The notes: generated from the sequence alone by a model not told the origin. Positions 1 through 7,729 are shown, numbered from the stretch's first letter. The stretch: DNA of 8,533 nt from Bacteroidales bacterium (GCA_016926235.1 JAFGOZ010000001.1:1-8533); one strand, 5' to 3'. A program made the numbers and translations.

Positions 1-353
1 CCAAACAACTTAGGAACCAGGGCTGAGAAGACTAAAAGGTCTGGAATATTGCATACTTGCACAACCTTGTAGCGGTGCATCAAGGTCCTCCAGGTCAAGA
101 AAGCTGAAGAGTATATAAAAAACACCAGGAATTCCCAAAGATACCGGAATATACTAGCTCGCTGCTTCTTCATGGGAATTGTAAATAAATGAATATTATT
201 CGGCAAAGTAGAAACCTGGGGTGCACCCTCCATACTCAATGATACAACATCAACCTGATACCCTTCCCTAGCAAGGGCTTCAGCCTCTCTACTCACGCGG
301 GGATCAAGCTCGTAATAATTTTGTACCACGATGCAAACCCTAAGATAATGCAT
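1..353 (-). CDS. GT4-type glycosyltransferase, N-terminal part (cut by left edge)
   Basis: This is the N-terminal 117 residues of a probable glycosyltransferase that runs off the left edge. It would transfer a sugar from a nucleotide donor to a lipid-linked glycan on the cytoplasmic side of the membrane. The visible part is the acceptor-side Rossmann half typical of GT4 enzymes: a first beta strand (LRVCIVVQNYY, 4-14), then DPRVSREAEALAREGYQVDV (17-36), a hydrophobic aromatic stretch at about 69-88, and VVQVCNIPDLLVFSALVPKL (97-116), which matches the 'vhvhn-PD' pattern of the family. The catalytic C-terminal half lies outside the window. The ATG at 353-351 is chosen because AGGAAGG lies 9 nt upstream. 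It starts 5 nt after the wzy stop codon, so the two are probably translationally coupled. Its base composition (about 45% GC in hand-counted lines) is higher than that of wzy. The class is fairly sure; donor and acceptor are unknown. Confidence 0.85.
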   Translation of the reverse strand, partial: MHYLRVCIVVQNYYELDPRVSREAEALAREGYQVDVVSLSMEGAPQVSTLPNNIHLFTIPMKKQRASIFRYLWEFLVFFIYSSAFLTWRTLMHRYKVVQVCNIPDLLVFSALVPKLF

Positions 354-358
354 CTTTG

Positions 359-1648
359 TTAACCTTCCTGAATATTTAATCTACTAAAAACATGGTTATT
401 ATTTCTATTCTCCAAATTGGATCTTTGGACTCCCTTATAGTATCGAAATGCTAGTAATAGAATAGCCAGGTAACCCCCATTGATTGCACTAAAAACAAAA
501 TGTCCGGCTACTGCCGATATCCCTAACCAAGTAATAACAAACAGCAGACGAATAAAATCGACCTTCACACTATTTCCAATTAGTACGCGAATGTATATAG
601 AATAAAAGACCAACAGACCGATAATACCTAGTCTCATAAAAACATCTATTATATCGGTTTCGGTTGAGAAAAAGGCTAAGTCTTGCCCACCAAAAAGAAG
701 GTTAAGGGAATTATATCTTGGCAAATAATCCAATAAGAATTCCTCAACCAGTAATAAACGTCCCGAAGTACCAATAATCACAAATGGAGAGTAATCATAA
801 TTCGTTACCTGATAGGTGTAATATTCTATTGTTGGGGATATTGTTGTTAAAAGGTCATCCCAGTAATATATAGCACCTGCAACAATGAATAAAAGGGAAA
901 TAGCTAGATGTAAATAACGAATTTTAACTTTTTGTCTTGTTAACCAAAATATAACTTGTATGACCAGCACTAAAGGCATAACCAAAGCTACTTTAGTTCC
1001 CGTCAATAGGCCAGCTATTAACACCATGATAAGTTTCAAAACGTCTCTACCTAGATAATTCACTTTTGCTAAATAGTAAAATAAAGCGAGTATGAAGAAC
1101 CCACTTACTTCATTTTGGGCCGGAATCAACCCCTTGTAGCCAAACCTACGACCTCCATAAGAAGATAGAAAATCTATTTGAAAGATAAATCCAATTAGGA
1201 TCGACATTACTTCGAAGAGAATGATAAGTTCATATAACTTAAATAGTTTTATTCTGTCCTTATCACTCTGGAAGACAATATTAAATGCAACCCAACAAAT
1301 AAAGAAAAATAAAAGCTTATTGATTAAATTAAAGTTTTCGAGGTAGTTGTACTCTTCGAATAGATGTTGAGCAGATATCAACCCAATCATGAAAATCGTA
1401 TAAAAGAATAAGACTATTAAAAGTAAATGATTTTTAGGGCTTTTTAAAAGCGCTAGCATGAGGAAATATATTAATGCAACTGATCGAAAAAGTATAGAAA
1501 CACGATAAAAAGGAGCCCCAACAGCAACCAAGATACTATTTACGCCATCGGAGAAGAATATTAATATAATAATCGCCAGAATAACCTGGCTATGTTTTAT
1601 CCTAATGACAAATTTTCTAAGTTCCGGAAATTCAACAGCGGTTTGCAT
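359..1648 (-). CDS. wzy: Wzy-like O-antigen/polysaccharide polymerase, multi-pass membrane protein
   Basis: This 429-residue protein is almost wholly hydrophobic, with about 11-12 likely membrane segments (roughly 20-44, 50-69, 74-93, 110-126, 137-158, 177-196, 202-236, 247-263, 334-354, 366-386 and 390-404). It has the plan of the O-antigen ligase/polymerase group: a PAQNEVSGFF segment (176-185) where relatives carry an 'N-E' motif, LLTGTKVALV (214-223), and one long outside loop (about 264-333) with SGR (295-297) that ends in ETDIIDVFMRLGIIGLLVFY (330-349), the typical entry to the late helices. It would join lipid-linked repeat units outside the membrane. A wzx gene in the same operon favours Wzy over a WaaL-type ligase, but sequence alone cannot decide. 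The start is ATG with an in-frame TAG two codons upstream; no Shine-Dalgarno is seen. It begins 16 nt after the preceding gene. No TPR tail is attached. The DNA is very AT-rich, as is usual for wzy. Confidence 0.82.
   Translation of the reverse strand: MQTAVEFPELRKFVIRIKHSQVILAIIILIFFSDGVNSILVAVGAPFYRVSILFRSVALIYFLMLALLKSPKNHLLLIVLFFYTIFMIGLISAQHLFEEYNYLENFNLINKLLFFFICWVAFNIVFQSDKDRIKLFKLYELIILFEVMSILIGFIFQIDFLSSYGGRRFGYKGLIPAQNEVSGFFILALFYYLAKVNYLGRDVLKLIMVLIAGLLTGTKVALVMPLVLVIQVIFWLTRQKVKIRYLHLAISLLFIVAGAIYYWDDLLTTISPTIEYYTYQVTNYDYSPFVIIGTSGRLLLVEEFLLDYLPRYNSLNLLFGGQDLAFFSTETDIIDVFMRLGIIGLLVFYSIYIRVLIGNSVKVDFIRLLFVITWLGISAVAGHFVFSAINGGYLAILLLAFRYYKGVQRSNLENRNNNHVFSRLNIQEG
363..369 (-). promoter_or_regulatory. 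Shine-Dalgarno site of the left-edge glycosyltransferase
   Basis: On the minus strand this reads AGGAAGG, 9 nt before the ATG at 353-351. It overlaps the last codons of the wzy gene (the Q-E-G codons), so ribosomes finishing wzy pass directly over it. It fixes the start of the downstream gene. Confidence 0.75.
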
Positions 1649-1664
1649 CAGCTAAGATATAAAT

Positions 1665-2681
1665 TTATAATACTCTTGAATAAAGGTCTAGTAGTTTTTG
1701 TGCTACAGAATTAAGATCATGATAAGTAGATATCCAATTTTTTGATGCCCTACCAATTTTATTACAGTAATCCTCGTCACTCAAAAGACGGAGCATGTGT
1801 TCACAAGCTTCTTCTGGAGAATTAGAGATCAGTATGGGAGGAGGTGTAGAATAAGACTCTGGGTATGCAAAAAAGCAAACAACCGGTTTTGCACAAGCCA
1901 TTGCTTCCAATTCAGAGACACCAAACGCTCCAACTTCTTGGCTTTGTTGACCAAGAACAAAGGTAGCAGAATTAATCAATTCTGGCATCTTATCGTGAGG
2001 TACTCCGGATATAGGAATTACTCGCGGATCAGTTTTATGTTTATTAAAAAATGCCCCCGCTTTTTCTTTATCATTACCAATGGTAATAATTACTACCTCT
2101 ACATCTGTGTTCATACGCAATATTTTTTCAATCGCGCTAAGAATTTGTTCAACACCTTTCATTTTATCCAGTTTGCTTATTGATAATATCCGCTTCCTGT
2201 CGGGATTAACATTAGAGGATTCAATTTCTTTGAAATCATTAGTATCAATAGGATTTGGTAGAAATATGGCATCCTTTCTAATTTTTATTAATGCATTTTT
2301 TAAATCAGGTGTAGAGTAATAAACTTGATCAGCTTTACGGATTGCTAAGAGTGTTAATTCTCTTAACCCATGGCGATTAATGTCTACGCGAAGATCACTT
2401 CCGTGTATATGCAGAACGTATGGCAACCCAGTTATTAAGGCCATATAAGCAAAACGGGCATAATGAATGTGGACAATGTCAAAACCTTGCTGTTTTACAT
2501 ATTTACGTAACCACAGCGCCTCGCGGGTCCTTGTTATGGGAATACACAATCTCACAATTTTACTGGATCGATAAGTCCCTAACACAGGTTGAAAATGTTC
2601 TGCTTCTATACCAAATCTTTTCAACCCGGTGATCAGGTTCCTAGCAACTCCAGCACAATCATTTACATGTAATACCCTCAA
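1665..2681 (-). CDS. GT4-type glycosyltransferase (group 1 family), TTG start
   Basis: This complete 338-residue enzyme has the two-domain GT-B layout. The N-terminal half shows MRVLHVNDCAGVARNLITGL (1-20), FDIVHIHYA (67-75) and YVLHIHGSD (88-96); the linker has LPNPID (141-146); the donor half shows ILSISKLDKMKGVEQIL (165-181) and GAFGVSELEAMACAKPVV (251-268). It is expected to add a sugar to the lipid-linked repeat unit at the inner membrane face; donor and linkage cannot be read. The acid pair is unusual: Glu259 of ELEAMA is present, but the residue eight positions earlier, normally Glu, is Gly251; a shifted pair, Glu249 and Glu257, also has x7 spacing. The start codon is TTG, supported by AGAGG 5 nt upstream and a natural 'MRVLHV' beginning. 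It follows the TPR gene by 17 nt and precedes wzy by 16 nt. Confidence 0.9.
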   Translation of the reverse strand: MRVLHVNDCAGVARNLITGLKRFGIEAEHFQPVLGTYRSSKIVRLCIPITRTREALWLRKYVKQQGFDIVHIHYARFAYMALITGLPYVLHIHGSDLRVDINRHGLRELTLLAIRKADQVYYSTPDLKNALIKIRKDAIFLPNPIDTNDFKEIESSNVNPDRKRILSISKLDKMKGVEQILSAIEKILRMNTDVEVVIITIGNDKEKAGAFFNKHKTDPRVIPISGVPHDKMPELINSATFVLGQQSQEVGAFGVSELEAMACAKPVVCFFAYPESYSTPPPILISNSPEEACEHMLRLLSDEDYCNKIGRASKNWISTYHDLNSVAQKLLDLYSRVL

Positions 2682-2686
2682 TACAA

Positions 2687-2691
2687 CCTCT
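2687..2691 (-). promoter_or_regulatory. Shine-Dalgarno site that supports a TTG start
   Basis: AGAGG on the minus strand lies 5 nt before the TTG at 2681-2679. It sits in the 17-nt gap after the TPR gene and is the main reason to accept the non-ATG start of the glycosyltransferase. Confidence 0.65.
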
Positions 2692-2698
2692 TTATCTT

Positions 2699-4003
2699 TT
2701 ACTGCTCCAATGGATGGTAATTTAAAGCTTCTAAACGCTTTATGGCTTCTTCATGGTGATATTCGCATTTATCACATTCAACTACTCTCAGGAAAGATTG
2801 TATAGCTTCTTCATACATACCCTTTGCTTCAAAGGCATAACCTAAAAATAAGTAGGCAGCGCCTCTATGCCAGGCTGATTCATCCCATCCAGTAATTTCA
2901 TTTGCTTTCACAAGACAAGAGATAGCATCATCAATTTTGCCAGTGTACCGAACATGTATAAAACCTTCCTCAAAAGCATAACGACCTGCCAATATGGTTC
3001 CTCTAGATAAATCGGATGCTTTGCGATAAAGATCGGCAGCGCTCTTGAAAGCAACATTTGATGCATATAATTTTGCCAATGCCGCATATGCTTGGGGACA
3101 GTTTGGTGCCAACTCAATAGCTAATTGATAATAACGTTCTTTTTGTAAATCCGAACCGCTTTTGGCTAATGCCAGTAAAAAGCTAGTTGCTTCAGGAATG
3201 GAAGCGCATCCTTCTCCTAATTTTTCTACCCTCTGTTTAACTGCATCGTAATTTCCGCTACTCATATCAATTACATTCAGGTAAGCAAAATCGTTTTTAT
3301 CAAATGTTCCAGAGGCTATGTCCAACTTTTGAATATTTGTGGACTGGTTTTTCCACCAAGTAAGTGGATCTATATTGCTTCCATCCTGGATAAAATCAGG
3401 ATTTATAACCAAATTTGGGCCTAATAATTTATCCTTTTCAATTCCTAGATATGCACAATCGAATTTTATGACCCCAAGGGTTGCTCGTAATAATAGCCTT
3501 AATTCTATCGTTTCTGGTGGAACAATAAACGGTAGTTTATATAAGCTCCATTCCGAAGTCGGTATAATTTCCTTCCATCCCCCGTCTTGCCATCCTTGTT
3601 TGTCTTTGCGGAATTGTATTTGTAGTGCACCTCCATCTCCTTTTGCCAATACATAAGCAAGTATTTTGCTGCCAGGTTGAACAAGAAATCTCTGGCTAAT
3701 GGCAGCCCCACCGAAACTTGAGGTCTTCTCGATTACAGTTATTCGCGAGTTATTAGGAGTAATTTCCTCATCCAGGTAGTAAGAGGCCCTTGCATTTCCC
3801 CAAGACAATACCTCCCAACTATCAGGTATTCCATCACTTAATCCGATATCATTTTCTACATCTATTTCTCCCCAGCTTCCCCAACCCTTTATGACCTGGA
3901 TGCGAGCAATGTTTTTCCGTAATACGGTAGACGGTAAATCATCGACATGTAAGCTAAGAGTGAAGATTATTATCAATAATAATAATCGAGAGGGGATTTT
4001 CAC
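2699..4003 (-). CDS. exported jelly-roll/TPR protein of a polysaccharide operon
   Basis: I recognise the architecture but no named family. Starting at GTG (4003-4001) gives 434 residues. The first 20 (MKIPSRLLLLIIIFTLSL) are a good signal peptide or N-terminal anchor, so the rest should lie outside the membrane. Residues about 40-190 look like a carbohydrate-binding-type beta-sandwich: GIPDSWEVLSWG (58-69), QRFLVQPGSKILAYVLAKG (104-122), then FDCAYLGIE near the end. GPNLVINPDF (195-204) with a later W-W resembles the start of a second sandwich, but only about 60 residues follow. Residues about 275-430 form TPR-like helical hairpins, e.g. AYAALAKLYASNVAFKSAAD and AYLFLGYAFEAKGMYEEAIQ. A longer reading from TTG at 4036 is open but would bury the signal peptide behind 11 residues and overlap the upstream gene by 32 nt; the GTG lies one nt after that gene's TAA, which suggests re-initiation. 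No Shine-Dalgarno is seen. A role in binding or organising glycan assembly outside the cell is inference. Confidence 0.82.
   Translation of the reverse strand: MKIPSRLLLLIIIFTLSLHVDDLPSTVLRKNIARIQVIKGWGSWGEIDVENDIGLSDGIPDSWEVLSWGNARASYYLDEEITPNNSRITVIEKTSSFGGAAISQRFLVQPGSKILAYVLAKGDGGALQIQFRKDKQGWQDGGWKEIIPTSEWSLYKLPFIVPPETIELRLLLRATLGVIKFDCAYLGIEKDKLLGPNLVINPDFIQDGSNIDPLTWWKNQSTNIQKLDIASGTFDKNDFAYLNVIDMSSGNYDAVKQRVEKLGEGCASIPEATSFLLALAKSGSDLQKERYYQLAIELAPNCPQAYAALAKLYASNVAFKSAADLYRKASDLSRGTILAGRYAFEEGFIHVRYTGKIDDAISCLVKANEITGWDESAWHRGAAYLFLGYAFEAKGMYEEAIQSFLRVVECDKCEYHHEEAIKRLEALNYHPLEQ
3965..3987. repeat. 9-bp AT-rich inverted repeat in the signal-peptide codons
   Basis: GATTATTAT (3965-3973) and ATAATAATC (3979-3987) are perfect reverse complements around a 5-nt loop. 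The repeat lies 14 nt inside the TPR gene, over its Leu/Ile codons (TTA TTA TTA TTG ATA ATA ATC). It could form a weak mRNA hairpin near the start codon, but the codon run alone explains it. Confidence 0.4.
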
Positions 4004-4004
4004 A

Positions 4005-5177
4005 TTAATTGAGTAAATTTTCGTACAAATGAACAACTTTTACCATTTCATTTTCTGCATTCAATTCCAATGAAGCTTTTCTTGCTTCATCGGTCATCCT
4101 GCTTAAATCCTGCACATCAAGGTTGTTCAGCATATTGGCTACATCACGAGGTTCAAAGGTTGATGCAACGCAACCAAATCCATAACGTTTCACGATATCG
4201 ACCATAGAAGGGGAAGGTCCAATGCAAACAGCTAAACCAGCATTAATAAAGTCAAATAGCTTATTCGGTACCAATATTTTATTATTTAAATTAGTGGGAG
4301 GTAGGATGTAGAAGCCTATATCGTACTGGGAGATCTCAGCTACTACTTGCTCCGGTGAGACAGGATCGTGGAATATGACCCGATCTGGTGCTATCCTAGC
4401 AGACAATTGCTTAAGATACTGGATATAACCGGGATCATTCTCTAATAACATAAAATTTAGCCGGAACCTTTTATCAGATAATGATACAGCCTCAATCATT
4501 ATCTCTAAACACCGATCTTTCTTTGCAATACCATGATGAACAAGGTGTATTTCTTCTATTTTAGAATAATCTTTTGCTGGCGGCAAAGTGATTTTATCTG
4601 GCATATTCAAAACAAGTAACGGATTTATATTGAATTTTTCATTATATAGTTCAACAAATGCCGGTGATGCAGCCATTGAAGCATCTATAAATGGTAAATT
4701 CTTATCTAATAGGTAAATGATTGCGTCAGGCAACAGCTTTCTACGAAAGAAATCTACATGGTCATATTGGCCTGGCGTATATTCATGTGCATCGAAAATT
4801 ACTTTAGACTGGTTTATCTTTGCAGCTTTAACAGCTAAAGGAAGTGTATTCCAATCATTCGCGTGATAGGCATCGAATTTTTGGTTAATGGCTTGTTTAT
4901 AGGCTTCAACATGAGTTTGTTTTTGCCAGTACCATTTTTCATAAGCAGAGGGCCAAAATTTACCAAGTAATAATAACAGAAAAGCAATCTGCAAAGGTAT
5001 CCTTGTATTTGGTACAGCTTTCCATCGAATATTGGGATTATGGTTCCAGGCAGGATGAGGATCTCCGAAACCAATAACCGTTACATCATTAGAATATGAC
5101 AAATACTGAATCTCACGTAAAACACGAGCATCGCGAGCGATATAAGACAAAGAAATTATGCAAATTGATTTTTTCAT
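4005..5177 (-). CDS. GT4-type glycosyltransferase (group 1 family)
   Basis: This complete GT-B type enzyme (390 residues from the preferred start) probably adds one sugar of the repeat unit at the inner membrane face. Visible marks are the N-terminal strand MKKSICIISLSYIARDARVL (1-20), VTVIGFG (32-38), a hydrophobic patch near 62-72, YHANDWNTLPLA (104-115), VIFDAHEY (126-133), LVHHGIAKKDR (212-222) and PNKLFDFINAGLAV (304-317). The last is the donor-site segment of a GT4 subgroup in which the usual Glu of 'FEY' is Asp (Asp309). An ATG two codons earlier (5183) is possible, but GGAGG at 5185-5189 stands only 1 nt from it and 7 nt from the ATG at 5177, so the second ATG is the better start. The gene follows the methyltransferase by 28 nt, and its TAA is one nt from the GTG of the TPR gene. 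Donor and linkage are unknown. Confidence 0.9.
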   Translation of the reverse strand: MKKSICIISLSYIARDARVLREIQYLSYSNDVTVIGFGDPHPAWNHNPNIRWKAVPNTRIPLQIAFLLLLLGKFWPSAYEKWYWQKQTHVEAYKQAINQKFDAYHANDWNTLPLAVKAAKINQSKVIFDAHEYTPGQYDHVDFFRRKLLPDAIIYLLDKNLPFIDASMAASPAFVELYNEKFNINPLLVLNMPDKITLPPAKDYSKIEEIHLVHHGIAKKDRCLEIMIEAVSLSDKRFRLNFMLLENDPGYIQYLKQLSARIAPDRVIFHDPVSPEQVVAEISQYDIGFYILPPTNLNNKILVPNKLFDFINAGLAVCIGPSPSMVDIVKRYGFGCVASTFEPRDVANMLNNLDVQDLSRMTDEARKASLELNAENEMVKVVHLYENLLN

Positions 5178-5184
5178 TAACATT

Positions 5185-5189
5185 CCTCC
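5185..5189 (-). promoter_or_regulatory. Shine-Dalgarno site that picks the second ATG
   Basis: GGAGG on the minus strand is the strongest ribosome site in the window. It is 1 nt from the ATG at 5183 (too close) and 7 nt from the ATG at 5177 (ideal), so it decides the start of the glycosyltransferase. Confidence 0.8.
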
Positions 5190-5205
5190 ATAATGGCTAT
5201 TTCAC

Positions 5206-6036
5206 TTAACGCATCTTTTCGTATAATGCCATCCACCAACAATAAGTAGTTCTTTTAGGCCATAACCGTCTGAACCGTGATTTCAGCTGAATCCCGTCAT
5301 CCTGATCATCTCCCAACGTTATTACTTTCTCAGTGTTAGAGGCATATATCGAATATCCGCACTGAGGGCAAAGTGCATTTGATGGAAAATCGCGTCCCTT
5401 TAGGTAAATTCTACGCATGGTTTTCCAAAGACCAGGTAACAATAGCTCTTTAATTTTCACTATCTTTTGAATCCTTAATTGTGTAACCCCTTCCCAACTT
5501 TCAAACAGATGTTTCATATCTAGATAATTAAAACTCCGGGAATGAAAATCAGGATGGAAAATACAACCACATATTGGACATTTTACTTGCTTGTAATAAA
5601 TTTTTTCATTATATGGCACAGTTATCAGAATATATTTTTTTGCCACCCGTAGGATCTCGCCTAATCCCTGCTCATACATCCGGTAAGGAAGATGCTCTAT
5701 GATTTCCATGGAGACTACCAAATCAAATGTTTGATCGGGAAATGGAAGATGAATTATATTTGCTTGGCTACGATCGACCTGAACCTGGCTCAAAGCCGTA
5801 TAACTTCTATCCACCCCGACGACAGTAGTAATAGATTTATCGGCAAGAAATCTATTTGCATAAACACCATTTCCACATCCTGCATCAAGTATAGTTTTTA
5901 TACCTGGAGGCATCCACTCTAGTGCCAGATCAACGCGTTCTTTTACATACAAACCAAAGCGATCTGGGATCCAAAGTGAAGGGTTCTCATAGTGATCTGT
6001 TTCAAAGTTATTAGACATTTTTTTATTTGTGATCAT
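5206..6036 (-). CDS. class I SAM-dependent methyltransferase with two CxxC motifs
   Basis: This 276-residue protein has a clear class I methyltransferase core: motif I TILDAGCGNGVYA (48-60) for S-adenosylmethionine, GVDRS (74-78) with the acidic residue for the ribose, LPFPDQTFDLVVSMEIIEHL (97-116) and ITVPYNE (138-144). After the core come CPICGCIFHPDFHSRSF (153-169) and CPQCGYS (223-229), four cysteines able to form one zinc site. I recall this zinc-insert type from other glycan-cluster methyltransferases, where it is taken to modify sugars, but the target here cannot be read. The reading from ATG at 6036 overlaps the end of wzx by 14 nt. A second in-frame ATG at 6018 (giving MSNNFETDHY) lies 4 nt after the wzx TAA; neither has a Shine-Dalgarno, so the start is undecided. 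Either way it should be coupled to wzx. It ends 28 nt before the next gene's preferred start. Confidence 0.88.
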   Translation of the reverse strand: MITNKKMSNNFETDHYENPSLWIPDRFGLYVKERVDLALEWMPPGIKTILDAGCGNGVYANRFLADKSITTVVGVDRSYTALSQVQVDRSQANIIHLPFPDQTFDLVVSMEIIEHLPYRMYEQGLGEILRVAKKYILITVPYNEKIYYKQVKCPICGCIFHPDFHSRSFNYLDMKHLFESWEGVTQLRIQKIVKIKELLLPGLWKTMRRIYLKGRDFPSNALCPQCGYSIYASNTEKVITLGDDQDDGIQLKSRFRRLWPKRTTYCWWMALYEKMR

Positions 6037-7573
6037 GAAACCGGAATAAATTCATTATCCTACTAAAACAAAATGATCTAATTGAGTAAATGGATTTTTT
6101 ATTATCCATATATTCGCTTATGATAAGCAGATAATAAACAATACACACAAAAACACTTGTCAATGCAACCATCCACGGATTACTTGAAACCAAAAATTTA
6201 ACAAACAAGACGAGCCCAATAAGAGGTCCGGAGTATAGACTATACTTGAGTAATGTTCCTGTTACTGAGCGAATCGGAACTTTTGCTAATCTCATATTCC
6301 AAATTGCTAATCCACCATATACAAGGATGCCTGTACCCGAAAATAAACCAAGTGCGATATAAACATTTTGAAATAAGCCCCCAACAACAAGGGATAATAA
6401 ACGAGTGCTCAATATCGCGATATGCACAATTAAAAAATACTCCTGCTTTTCTAAAACGGTGAACATATAGCTTAACGGGGATGAAATAAACCAGACAAAC
6501 ATCCAAAGACCCAGAATTTGTACGAATACTCCTGCTTCTGTCCATTTTTCTCCTAGAAAAAACCTGAACAATTCCGGGCCAGATACCGTTACTAACAGTG
6601 CAGGGAATAAACCAATACTGGTCAGACGTTGAAAAACCATTTTGACCAATATTGCCAATTGATCAGGATCATCTCGCACTTCAGATACATTCTGAAAAAA
6701 AACTTGACCTATCGAGCTTCCAATTAACGACATTGGCAGTTTAATCAACCTGTAGGCCAGGGAATAATAACCAACAATTGCTTGGGAGAAGAATACTGCC
6801 AATAGCAATGCTGGTAATTGCCAGGATAGATTATTAAGAAATGCCCCCCAAGAATCAATCAATGGAAATTTCCGATAGCGTTTGAGGGCCGTGAAGATTT
6901 TATTTACGCGGACGTTTCCTTTGAATAAAACACGGTCATCATGCCAAATTTGTCCTCCTAACACTGTAGCAGCTCCTACAAAACCGAGGACTGACCCGCT
7001 TATTAGACCGCCAGCATTCGGAGGACTTATCAACCCTATTGTTCCTTGAGATGTATTCGTTATCAAAGAAGCTGCCACTTTTGTAATTGACAAGCGAGTG
7101 AAATGTTTTGTTCTAGTATTCCAATACGTTAAGGCAAGATAAATACCATTAAAGCACAATGATACAGGTATAAGCCACAAATAAGGTTTTAATTCCCTTG
7201 TATTAAGTACATCCAGTAAAGGTTCGTTAGCAAATAATAATAAAAGGGAGACCAATCCGGAAAGGATAACAACCACAAATAAACTTAATGCAACAACATT
7301 TACCGCTTCATTATTACTTTCAGGTAATAAAATTGCATTTTCATATCTTAGACAAGAAATAACTCCAAGAACAGATATTATGGATATAAATACAGCCGCA
7401 ATACCAAAATCATTCGGAGAATAGATACGGGCAAGTATTAAGGCTGCAACGACATTAACTACTTGTGCTAGCGTTGTTCCCCCTACCAGTCTTAATACAT
7501 TTTTGGAAAATGAACTAGCAGGAAATAATCCAGCGAGTTTGCTACTCGAATCCTGACCAAATATTTTCGACAT
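6023..7573 (-). CDS. wzx: Wzx-type polysaccharide flippase (MOP superfamily)
   Basis: This 516-residue protein is hydrophobic through most of its length, with about 12-14 likely membrane helices, the usual size for a polysaccharide exporter of the MOP superfamily. The N-terminal third is the best evidence: NVLRLVGGTTLAQVVNVVAA (25-44) leads into LARIYSPNDFGIAAVFISII (47-66) and CLRYENAILLP (74-84), the well-known start of the 'polysaccharide biosynthesis protein' family, followed by YWNTRTKHFTRLS (150-162). It would flip the undecaprenyl-linked repeat unit across the cytoplasmic membrane to the Wzy side. The ATG at 7573 is the only good start: an in-frame TAA stands four codons upstream. No Shine-Dalgarno is visible. 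It is the first gene after the 156-nt gap and so may head its own transcript. Substrate cannot be told from the sequence. Confidence 0.93.
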   Translation of the reverse strand: MSKIFGQDSSSKLAGLFPASSFSKNVLRLVGGTTLAQVVNVVAALILARIYSPNDFGIAAVFISIISVLGVISCLRYENAILLPESNNEAVNVVALSLFVVVILSGLVSLLLLFANEPLLDVLNTRELKPYLWLIPVSLCFNGIYLALTYWNTRTKHFTRLSITKVAASLITNTSQGTIGLISPPNAGGLISGSVLGFVGAATVLGGQIWHDDRVLFKGNVRVNKIFTALKRYRKFPLIDSWGAFLNNLSWQLPALLLAVFFSQAIVGYYSLAYRLIKLPMSLIGSSIGQVFFQNVSEVRDDPDQLAILVKMVFQRLTSIGLFPALLVTVSGPELFRFFLGEKWTEAGVFVQILGLWMFVWFISSPLSYMFTVLEKQEYFLIVHIAILSTRLLSLVVGGLFQNVYIALGLFSGTGILVYGGLAIWNMRLAKVPIRSVTGTLLKYSLYSGPLIGLVLFVKFLVSSNPWMVALTSVFVCIVYYLLIISEYMDNKKSIYSIRSFCFSRIMNLFRFHDHK

Positions 7574-7729
7574 AATGATTGATGATTAGGTAAAAGATTA
7601 CAGAAATTCAGGTCTTTCTTACCAATAGTTTTATCAAAAAACAATATTTCATTATCGCTATAAGGTTTTTTGTGTTTTCGATAGCATCACAGATTCTTTC
7701 GATTTCATTGGAAATACTGTCATGTTCTC
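7574..7729. other. 156-nt intergenic gap between dehydrogenase and wzx
   Basis: This is the only sizeable non-coding stretch. It is very AT-rich. I find no convincing terminator: the best inverted repeats are 5 bp (GCTAT/ATAGC and TATCG/CGATA). I also find no convincing promoter: a GATAAT lies at about 7656-7651 on the minus strand but has no fitting -35 box. On the minus strand one frame stays open from inside the dehydrogenase end to a TGA at 7610-7608 (see findings). The gap also marks the right end of the AT-rich block. Confidence 0.5.

Noticed and set aside
1797..2183. Plus-strand open frame of 128 codons opposite a glycosyltransferase
   Set aside because: It lies wholly antisense to a well-supported GT4 gene, is rich in Cys, Arg and Phe in no domain-like order, and has no recognisable motif. 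It is a shadow frame.
3965..3987. Regulatory hairpin near the TPR gene start
   Set aside because: The 9-bp stem has one G-C pair and arises from runs of TTA and ATA/ATC codons in the signal peptide, so a regulatory role is not needed to explain it.
7640..7690. Possible terminator or promoter in the gap before wzx
   Set aside because: Inverted repeats are only 5 bp with long AT-rich loops, and the GATAAT -10-like box has no -35 partner at proper spacing.
7658..7723. Small minus-strand ORF (MTVFPMKSKESV..., 21 codons) just after the dehydrogenase stop
   Set aside because: No convincing ribosome site, no recognisable content, and the length is expected by chance.
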